DNA from: Brevibacterium sp. S22
GTDB taxonomy: Bacteria; Actinomycetota; Actinomycetes; Actinomycetales; Brevibacteriaceae
Assembly (NCBI RefSeq): GCF_004745485.1
Contig: NZ_RHFG01000010.1
Location: 62,001 to 126,000 of the forward strand
DNA: 64,000 nt
Reading direction: 5' to 3'
Part shown: in pieces, positions 57,842 through 64,000 of the stretch
How positions within the stretch are numbered: the first letter of the stretch is position 1
Layout: each line of letters starts with the position of its first letter
Made by a program: the position numbers and the translations under genes
The notes under the pieces: model-generated
What the model saw: the letters and a program-made list of their open reading frames with translations, nothing else
The model's database searches: none
Told to the model about the DNA's origin: nothing

Positions 57842-59470
57842 TCACCCCTTCGACATCACAAACACCGTCACCGAGCTCCCCGCAAGGTCGATCCGGAGCG
57901 TTCCATCCCCCGCCCCGTCACTCGGAGAGGCCGACGCACTGGAACCAGCAGACGCGCTCGTCGCACCCGAGGCCCCAGCCGACTCCGAAGCCCCATCCCC
58001 GCTGAACGGCACATCATCAGGCAACGGATTAGCAGGCACCACCTGCGTCGCGCTCTTCACATCATTCGACGCCCCATACACCTGCGAGGCCGAATCAACA
58101 GAGAACCCCAACGGCATCTTCACCGTCACAGGATTCCCGCCCACCGAATCAGCATCATTGGCATTGATCACCGTCGTCACCAGCGTGCGACCGTCATTCT
58201 TGACCACGGTGTAAGCGGTCATATTCCCACCACCGGAAACCGAAGTCTCAGTAAACTCCCCACCGACACTGGGCGCAAGCAGACGCAGCCCGAGCATGTT
58301 CGGCCGCGCCTGGAACGCATTCGATCGGTCCCCGTGGTCGGCCGGGTCGCAGATGAGCGACATCGGGGCTCCCCCGTTGCAGGCGCCGAGCATCGAGTGC
58401 ATGGCCATGCGTTCGACGCCGAGCGTGGCCGCATAGAGCGTGTAGTCGGCCGCCCACAGCGCCGAGGCGTTCGTCAGCGAGGTGTCGTTCGTACCTGGGC
58501 AGCTCGTCGGCCCGGTCTCTTCCAACCACAGCGGCAGGTCTGCCGCGTCCGCCTTGTCCTTGCCGATGCCGAGGTTCTTCTTCGCCGCCTCCTTCGCCAC
58601 GGTGTCGATGAGGTTCGCCGCCTGTGGTCCGCGGCCGGGCACCTTCGTGGAGTCGCATTCGTAGAGCTGATACCAGTGCTGCGAGATCGCCGTCTTCTTC
58701 TTCACATCCGACTCCGCGAAGGCCGTCATCCACGCCCCGTCGTAGACATCGGGGCCGATGATGGGCGCCTCGGGGCGTTTCGCATGAATGGCCTTGGCGT
58801 ACGCCTCCAGTTGACCCACGTATTTGTCCTCGTTCCACCCCTTGCCGCGAACAGCACCGTCGGGCACATCCTCGACGGTGTAGCCGTTCGGTTCGTTCCC
58901 GATTGCCAGACCGACAAGAGAATCGCCGAGGATGTCGACCGCATGCGCGGCCATGTCCGCTCCGCGTTCCGGATCATAGGTGCCCAGCGGGATGCCGATG
59001 GTGACCGTGGAGCCGGTGGCATCGACGAGCTTCTTCAGCCTCTTCAAATCATCAGGGGTCACCGTGACCTCTTCGTCGTGCTTCGGCGTCTCCCCTTCCG
59101 ATGTCCAGAAGGTCCTCCGGTCGAGGGCATTGCCGCCGAACCGCAGCGCCGGCGACCCGAGTGACTTCAGCTGCTCGTCGAGATTGGACTCCGCCGGATC
59201 CAGCCGGGGATCGGCGAGGTCGGTGGCTTCGAAGGAGACCCCGATGTTGTCCGCGGCAAAAGCGGCGCCGGTCTGGTCATCACCAACGGTGACCGTGGCC
59301 TCCTCGCCGGAGACGTCACCAGCAAACGACTGCTCAAACTCAGTCGGCGTCGGGCTCGGCTCCGGCGACTGACCAGACGGTGATGACCCGTCCGAATCGA
59401 ACCACGAACACCCCGACAGAACAAGGGCGAGCGCCACAACGCCGCCCTGGATACTCCTCCTGAGGTTCAC
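57842..59470 (-). CDS. Secreted GH79-like glycoside hydrolase lipoprotein
   Basis: A 542-residue extracytoplasmic protein. The signal VNLRRSIQGGVVALALVLSGC is a lipoprotein signal with lipobox LSGC. After a Ser/Pro linker, a TIM-barrel domain shows SPALRFGGNALDRRTFW, TVTIGIPLGTYDPERGADMAAHAVDIL, LVGLAIGNEPNGY (acid/base Glu after Asn), IIGPDVYDGAWMTAFAES and LPLWLEETGPTSCPG (nucleophile Glu). The order fits GH79 heparanase/beta-glucuronidase relatives. The C-terminal part is beta-rich with a Ser/Ala/Gly insert. GTG 59470 is chosen for the complete signal; the longer frame begins with TTG and lacks one. It stands alone; the polysaccharide substrate is unknown. Confidence 0.72.
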   Translation of the reverse strand: MNLRRSIQGGVVALALVLSGCSWFDSDGSSPSGQSPEPSPTPTEFEQSFAGDVSGEEATVTVGDDQTGAAFAADNIGVSFEATDLADPRLDPAESNLDEQLKSLGSPALRFGGNALDRRTFWTSEGETPKHDEEVTVTPDDLKRLKKLVDATGSTVTIGIPLGTYDPERGADMAAHAVDILGDSLVGLAIGNEPNGYTVEDVPDGAVRGKGWNEDKYVGQLEAYAKAIHAKRPEAPIIGPDVYDGAWMTAFAESDVKKKTAISQHWYQLYECDSTKVPGRGPQAANLIDTVAKEAAKKNLGIGKDKADAADLPLWLEETGPTSCPGTNDTSLTNASALWAADYTLYAATLGVERMAMHSMLGACNGGAPMSLICDPADHGDRSNAFQARPNMLGLRLLAPSVGGEFTETSVSGGGNMTAYTVVKNDGRTLVTTVINANDADSVGGNPVTVKMPLGFSVDSASQVYGASNDVKSATQVVPANPLPDDVPFSGDGASESAGASGATSASAGSSASASPSDGAGDGTLRIDLAGSSVTVFVMSKG

Positions 59471-59650
59471 GTCAATAACTCTGCCCTGTCCCCGCAGAAT
59501 CAACAACTTCCACAGTGGGAACCCGGAGGCTGGCGGTCATACAATGGAGAGCTGATGGTCACAACGTAGGCGGCGGGACCACCACAGAATCAAGTTGAGA
59601 CTGCGACCTCGAATCCGGCTGCCGTCAATTACTCGGGCCAACCAGAGACT

Positions 59651-61378
59651 TCATTTCGCCAGAGGAGCAGTACCCTTTCCTGACACTCCTTGGAGGAAAC
59701 GGAAGTCAAGTCCTTCTTCCGCCTGCGTGACCTCGTCGACGTAGAGTTTGCGATATCCGCGTTCAGCGCCCTCAGCGACGTGCGGGACTGCCTGCTCCAG
59801 TCGCGTGGCGAGTTCCTCGTCGCTGATGAGCAACTCGATTGAACGCTCTTCCAGCGACAGTCTTATCCGGTCCCCAGTGCGCACAGCGCCCAACGGGCCG
59901 CCAACTGCCGATTCGGGAGATACATGAAGGACGATCGTCCCGAACGCTGTCCCCGACATCCGACCGTCTGAAATACGCACCATGTCTTTGACCCCGGCGC
60001 GGGCGAGTTTACGGGGAATGGGGATGTAGCCTGCCTCGGGCATTCCGGGAGCACCGACAGGGCCGATGTTCTTGAGAACGATGATGTCATCGGCCGCGAC
60101 GTCGAGAGCGTCGGAGTCGATTCTTTCGGCCATGTCTTTGCTGTTCTCGAAGACCACCGCGCGTCCGGTATGTTCGCTCAGTTCCTTCGAGGCCGCCGAC
60201 GATTTGAGGATCGCACCCTTGGGGGCAAGGTTGCCGCGCAAAACTGCGATTCCCCCTACGGCCGCAACAGGGTTGTCCAAGGTGCGAATCACCTGGTGGT
60301 CATAAGACTCTCGCGCATTCTCCAATTCTTCGCCGATCGTGCGCCCGGTCACCGTGAGCGCATCAGCTTCCAGCAGATGACTAATCTCGCGCATCACAGC
60401 GGGCAGTCCTCCAGCCCGGTGGAAGTCTTCCATATATCCCTCCCCCGACGGTTTGAGATCGACGAGGACTGGAGTCTCACGTCCGATTGTGTCGATGGCT
60501 TCGAGGTCGAGCGTGTAACCGAGACGCCCTGCAATCGCCGCGAGGTGCACCACAGCGTTTGTCGAACCTCCGATTGCATGGACGACCCTGAAGGCGTTGG
60601 TGATCGACTCTGCAGTGACGACCTTGTCGAGGGTGAGGCCCTCCTCAGCGAGTTCAACGGCGCGAGCACCTGTCTGTTCGGCAATGCGCATCCGGTCGGC
60701 TGTCACTGCTGGCGCCGTCGCCGATTCTGGCAAGGCAGCGCCGATCGCCTCTGCGACGCAAGCCATAGTGGAGGCGGTTCCCATGACAGTGCAGGTACCT
60801 ACAGATCCGACCAGGCGCGAGTTGACCTCTTCGATTTCATCTTGGTCGATCTCATCCGCACGATACTTGCCCCAGAACTGCCGACAGTCGGTGCATGCTC
60901 CGACCACCGTGCCGCGATGCCCGCCGGAAAGCATCGGTCCAGTCACGAGCTGAATCGCGGGAATACCCGCCGAGGCGGCTCCCATCAGTTGGGCGGGCAC
61001 CGTCTTATCGCACCCGCCAATGAGTACGACAGCATCCATCGGCTGAGCCCGGATCATCTCTTCGGTATCCATCGACATGAGGTTCCGCAGAAACATCGAC
61101 GTCGGCTGCGAAAACGACTCGTGGATGGAGATCGTCGGGAAGGCGATGGGCAGTGCACCCGACATCATCACTCCACGACTGACTGCGTCGATCAGTTGAT
61201 CGACGTTGCCGTGGCAAGGGTTGAATCCTGAAGACGTGTTGATGATGCCCACGACGGGCCGATCCAGTGCCTCATCCGTGTAGCCGGCGCCTTTGATGAA
61301 TGCCTTTCGGAGGAACTCCGAAAAGCCGACGTCTCCGTAATCAGTCAGACCGGAACGCAGCCCTGTATTCTCAGACAC
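59651..61378 (-). CDS. IlvD/Edd-family dehydratase, probable sugar-acid dehydratase
   Basis: A 575-residue iron-sulfur dehydratase. Conserved parts are GIINTSSGFNPCHGNVDQLIDAV, VLIGGCDKTVPAQLMGAASAGIPAIQL (Cys ligand), SVGTCTVMGTASTMACVAEAIGAALPESATAP (second Cys), HAIGGSTNAVVHLAAIAGRLG and VRISDGRMSGTAFGTIVLHVSPESAVGGPL, with the catalytic Ser in the C-terminal domain. The neighbours GntP and GntR make a sugar acid such as gluconate or a pentonate more likely than the branched-chain intermediate of IlvD. The GTG at 61378 has AAGGAGAG upstream. A 14-bp AT palindrome lies just before it. It is third in order after gntP and gntR but has its own promoter region. Confidence 0.87.
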   Translation of the reverse strand: MSENTGLRSGLTDYGDVGFSEFLRKAFIKGAGYTDEALDRPVVGIINTSSGFNPCHGNVDQLIDAVSRGVMMSGALPIAFPTISIHESFSQPTSMFLRNLMSMDTEEMIRAQPMDAVVLIGGCDKTVPAQLMGAASAGIPAIQLVTGPMLSGGHRGTVVGACTDCRQFWGKYRADEIDQDEIEEVNSRLVGSVGTCTVMGTASTMACVAEAIGAALPESATAPAVTADRMRIAEQTGARAVELAEEGLTLDKVVTAESITNAFRVVHAIGGSTNAVVHLAAIAGRLGYTLDLEAIDTIGRETPVLVDLKPSGEGYMEDFHRAGGLPAVMREISHLLEADALTVTGRTIGEELENARESYDHQVIRTLDNPVAAVGGIAVLRGNLAPKGAILKSSAASKELSEHTGRAVVFENSKDMAERIDSDALDVAADDIIVLKNIGPVGAPGMPEAGYIPIPRKLARAGVKDMVRISDGRMSGTAFGTIVLHVSPESAVGGPLGAVRTGDRIRLSLEERSIELLISDEELATRLEQAVPHVAEGAERGYRKLYVDEVTQAEEGLDFRFLQGVSGKGTAPLAK

Positions 61379-61395
61379 TCATCTCTCCTTCTAGA

Positions 61396-61409
61396 TATTA
61401 TTAATAATA
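61396..61409 (-). promoter_or_regulatory. GntR operator candidate before the dehydratase gene
   Basis: TATTATTAATAATA is a perfect 14-bp palindrome with core ATTATTAATAAT (61397-61408), identical to the core at 63736-63747 before gntP. It lies 18 bases before the start codon. Confidence 0.65.
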
Positions 61410-61456
61410 AGTCGCTACAGGAAACCCCGAGCCACAACCGCACCTGTGTGCGTCAG

Positions 61457-62188
61457 CTATTCGTCGACACCGAGATAAGCGTCGCGAGTTGGTCGCAGAT
61501 GGTCTGCACACAGTTGCACGAGCTTGTCCGAGTCCGAACCTTTCAATGCCGCTACGATCATCGCGTGCTCCTCAACGGAACGTTTCATCTTCGATCTCGA
61601 CGAGACATTGAGGAATCGGATCGCTGCAGTTTTCTGAGCATAAAGCCTGATTGCATCACCGAGGACAATATTGCCGGTCAGAGCGAATACAGCAGAGTGA
61701 AAGCGGTCATTGGCCTCGATGATCGACAGAGGCTCACCCGCCTCCGCAGCTGCCCGATGGTCCTCCTTCGCCCGAATGACATCTTCGAGATCCTCAGCGC
61801 CGACCGGCAACTTGATGAGCTTCGCCGCGTTCGACTCGAGCAAGATACGAGTCTCGTACAGATCGCGCACCTCTTGAACCCCGAAGGACTTCACCGACAC
61901 ACCGGCGTTCGGCAACCGCTCGGCGAGGCCCTGATCGACAAGGGAGTGAAGAGCTGAACGCGCAATATGCCGCTTGACATTGAAACGACCAATGAGCTGA
62001 TCCTCGGTCATCCTCTGCCCGGCAGGTAATCGTCCCATAAGGATCTCGTCTTTCAGCGTGCCGGCAACGCCGTCGACAGCCTCTGCGGTCGACGAGTGAG
62101 TCAACGGGACACGATTCCCTTCCCACTCGACTGCTCCTGAATTTTTCAGGACCCTACCGGTTCCAGTATGACACGCAAGCATCGGCAT
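61457..62188 (-). CDS. GntR-family regulator, FCD subfamily
   Basis: A 243-residue regulator. DGVAGTLKDEILMGRLPAGQRMTEDQLIGRFNVKRHIARSALHSLVDQGLAERLPNAGVSV is the winged helix. VRDLYETRILLESNAAKLI, ANDRFHSAVFALTGN and SVEEHAMIVAALKGSDSDKLVQLCADHL form the FCD effector domain. The ATG at 62188 overlaps the gntP stop by one base; the first 35 residues precede the domain and a later start (TTG) cannot be excluded. It lies between gntP and the dehydratase on the same strand. It probably responds to the sugar acid or its dehydrated product and binds the shared AT-rich palindromes. Confidence 0.85.
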   Translation of the reverse strand: MPMLACHTGTGRVLKNSGAVEWEGNRVPLTHSSTAEAVDGVAGTLKDEILMGRLPAGQRMTEDQLIGRFNVKRHIARSALHSLVDQGLAERLPNAGVSVKSFGVQEVRDLYETRILLESNAAKLIKLPVGAEDLEDVIRAKEDHRAAAEAGEPLSIIEANDRFHSAVFALTGNIVLGDAIRLYAQKTAAIRFLNVSSRSKMKRSVEEHAMIVAALKGSDSDKLVQLCADHLRPTRDAYLGVDE

Positions 62189-63654
62189 CAGATGAACAGA
62201 CTCACGATGATAACCATGGCGAACCCCGTCAGTGCGACGATCGTCTTCATCACAGTCCAGGTCTTGAGGGTGTTGGCCACCGACATCCCGAAGTACCGAT
62301 TGGCCATCCAGAATCCGGAGTCATTGACATGTGAGTATCCGGCACCTCCGCAGGCGATCGCGATGCAGGTAAGCGCGACGACGGCGGGACTGGCGCTGAG
62401 GGCCTCGGCCAGGGGTGCCGAGAATGAAGCTCCGGTGACCATGGCGACAAGGCCCGAGCCCTGGGAAATGCGCATGACCGATGCAACGATGAATCCGAAG
62501 ACCACCAGCGGGACGCTGGCATCCTTCATGAAGGCCGACAGGGTGTCTCCGAGCCCAGAGTCCACCAAGACCGCCCCGAACACGCTTCCCGCCCCGGTGA
62601 CGAGAATGATCAGTCCCGCTGGCCCCAGCGCCGAGGTGGCAATTCCCTGGATTTCCACTCTGGGCACCCCACGCCGAAGCCCGAAGAAGAACAGGCTGAC
62701 CAAGCAGGTGATGAGAAGAGCGATGACAGGGTTGCCGATGAATTCGAAAGCTCCACCGACGCCGCCGCCGAGGAGGCGACCGACTGTGCCGATGACGATG
62801 AGAATGAGCGGCAGCAGCAATGCCACGATCACCGAGGTGAGGCTCGGCAGGCTGCGCTCATCGTCGATCGTCAGCAGTGATGCCCCTTCGCCTTCAACGG
62901 TCGTGGCTGCCTCCGAACCGTCGTCGACACCTCCACCAGCCGAACCGGAGGGCTCGGGCCTTTCGCCAGAGGGTTCCCCCGCAGCGACGATGCCCGCAAT
63001 TCCACCGGCGGGAGCAGGAACATAGATGCGCTTAGCGATGAAGCGGCCGAATATCGGCCCAGCCATAAGCATCGCCGGAACACCGCAGATGACACCGAAG
63101 AGGATGACCAGGCCCATGTCTGCCTTCATCAGCCCAGCGGTTGCAAGGGGTCCAGGAGCCGGCGGCATGAACGTGTAGGCCGTGCTCAAACCGGCGCAGA
63201 GCGGAATGCCGAAGTAGAGCAGTGACTTTCCGGTCCGTTCAGCGACTTGGTAGAGCATGGGCAGCAGGATGACGATTGCGACGTCGATATAGACCGAAGT
63301 TCCGACAAGGAACCCGGCCACGCAGAGGCCGACGAGAATCCGCCAGTCCGAGAGCTTGTCGACAAGCGTGCGGGCGATCCTCTCGGCGGCTCCCGCGCGC
63401 TGCAGCATCATGCCGAAGATGGACCCGAGACCGATGACCAGTGCCAGCTGGCCAAGTTCGGCACCCATCTCGTCAACGATGAATTCGAGCAGCTCGTTCG
63501 GATCGGTTCCTACAGCAATGCCAAACATGATCGACGTCGTCAGGAGTGCCAAGAACTCCTGCCATTTGAATCGAATGATGAGGAGCAGCAGGAGACCGAT
63601 CGCGAGTACCGCCGAGATGATCACCCACGCTTCGTGGGAAATGAGTTCATTCAC
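62188..63654 (-). CDS. GntP-family gluconate/sugar-acid permease
   Basis: A 488-residue permease with about 12 helices. AWVIISAVLAIGLLLLLIIRFKWQEFLALLTTSIMFGIAVG is the start. GELGQLALVIGLGSIFGMMLQRAGAAERIARTLVDKL, VGTSVYIDVAIVILLPM and AYTFMPPAPGPLATAG are GntP signatures. ISQGSGLVAMVTGASFSAPL and CGGAGYSHVNDSGFWMANRYFGMSVANTLKTWT close the family pattern. A hydrophilic Gly/Ser/Glu insert near residues 215-260 is longer than usual. The likely substrate is gluconate or a related aldonate by proton symport. It leads the operon; a 16-bp palindrome lies 80 bases upstream of the start. Confidence 0.92.
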   Translation of the reverse strand: MNELISHEAWVIISAVLAIGLLLLLIIRFKWQEFLALLTTSIMFGIAVGTDPNELLEFIVDEMGAELGQLALVIGLGSIFGMMLQRAGAAERIARTLVDKLSDWRILVGLCVAGFLVGTSVYIDVAIVILLPMLYQVAERTGKSLLYFGIPLCAGLSTAYTFMPPAPGPLATAGLMKADMGLVILFGVICGVPAMLMAGPIFGRFIAKRIYVPAPAGGIAGIVAAGEPSGERPEPSGSAGGGVDDGSEAATTVEGEGASLLTIDDERSLPSLTSVIVALLLPLILIVIGTVGRLLGGGVGGAFEFIGNPVIALLITCLVSLFFFGLRRGVPRVEIQGIATSALGPAGLIILVTGAGSVFGAVLVDSGLGDTLSAFMKDASVPLVVFGFIVASVMRISQGSGLVAMVTGASFSAPLAEALSASPAVVALTCIAIACGGAGYSHVNDSGFWMANRYFGMSVANTLKTWTVMKTIVALTGFAMVIIVSLFI

Positions 63655-63733
63655 TGTGAAGACTTCCTTGTCCTATATCGCCGAAGCACTCGCGAAGCGG
63701 TCGCCGGGAAAGTACTCCGCGGACGCATTCCAT

Positions 63734-63749
63734 AGATTATTAATAATCT
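63734..63749 (-). promoter_or_regulatory. GntR operator candidate before gntP
   Basis: AGATTATTAATAATCT is a perfect 16-bp palindrome sharing the 12-base core ATTATTAATAAT with the site at 61397-61408. It lies 80 bases upstream of the gntP start in the divergent promoter region. Confidence 0.7.
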
Positions 63750-63948
63750 GAAGTGACATTAGCACCTCCGCGCCATGCACCGCAATTGAAATGACTGCCC
63801 GGTCACCGCTCCCCGCGCCGACGTCATCATCCTTCGGTCCCGCCCGAAACTTGGTGGTGGCATCGTTGTTCGTGTCCGAGAGAGCATAAGGTGACTGTCG
63901 GCGACTCGCCCGTGTCCGCCATTGACCCCGACCGGAAGGATCACATCC

Positions 63949-64000
63949 GTGACCACGACTTCAGGCCTCACCCCCATCCGCGGCGGCCTCGGCATGTCGG
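63949..64000 (+). CDS. Start of an unidentified gene (cut by window edge)
   Basis: GTG at 63949 opens a frame MTTTSGLTPIRGGLGMS that runs to the edge. GGAAGGA lies 9 bases upstream. It is divergent from gntP, so it may belong to the sugar-acid regulon. Only 17 residues are visible and no family can be named. Confidence 0.4.
   Translation, partial: MTTTSGLTPIRGGLGMS

Noticed and set aside
1..64000. tRNA, rRNA or tmRNA genes
   Set aside because: No cloverleaf or rRNA core sequence was recognised by eye; a covariance search could still find a small RNA that I missed.

Overview
The window is GC-rich chromosomal DNA from an actinobacterium. The gene set (paired FluC channels, DUF3151, a DUF222/HNH protein, LPXTG 'choice-of-anchor G' surface proteins, a sialic-acid operon with an SSS-type transporter) suggests a Brevibacterium-like member of the Micrococcales; this is inferred from gene content and composition only. 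No rRNA, tRNA or CRISPR array was seen.

Layout. 1-2.9 kb: 5' part of a histidine kinase, a PLP aminotransferase, and a pair of FluC fluoride channels behind a candidate fluoride riboswitch. 2.9-5.1 kb: an AT-rich island with one orphan 595-aa protein ending in a restriction-nuclease-like motif. 5.1-10.9 kb: an OYE-type oxidoreductase divergent from an ArsR regulator, an MFS exporter, DUF3151, a membrane-anchored GDPD-like protein and a GT2 glycosyltransferase. 10.9-15.8 kb: a five-gene operon (OsmC, acyl-CoA-dehydrogenase-like flavoprotein, NrtA/CmpA-type binding lipoprotein, permease, ATPase) that looks like scavenging of organic sulfur. 16-22.8 kb: a CaiB/BaiF protein and a sialic-acid regulon (transporter, nanA, nanK, nanE facing nagB and a GntR regulator). 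23-29 kb: an SPFH protein, malic enzyme, and a DUF222/HNH protein with minisatellites on both sides. 29-46 kb: a cell-surface locus with a LuxR-type regulator, a sigma-like protein fused to a membrane segment and Ser/Pro stalk, a copper-amine-oxidase-like lipoprotein, two large LPXTG proteins, an HTTM/DUF5819 pair and a TM2-Ltp protein.

46.5-53.5 kb is a C4-dicarboxylate sensing and uptake locus (dctA divergent from doxX, then a CitA/DcuS-like kinase and its response regulator). A 2.3-kb three-gene element of unknown function sits inside it, flanked by 38-bp perfect direct repeats. It entered the first codons of the kinase gene and supplies a replacement start codon in frame. Joining the two outer flanks through one repeat copy restores a doxX/kinase junction with a GTGA stop/start overlap. 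This is the most unusual structure in the window.

53.6-57.8 kb is accessory: a GIY-YIG protein whose upstream region was displaced by an IS1634-family element with a 41-bp target duplication, and an Xre/MbcA-RES toxin-antitoxin pair. 57.8-64 kb: a GH79-like secreted lipoprotein and a sugar-acid operon (GntP permease, GntR regulator, IlvD/Edd dehydratase) with the same AT-rich palindrome at both of its promoters. A gene starting at 63949 runs off the right edge.
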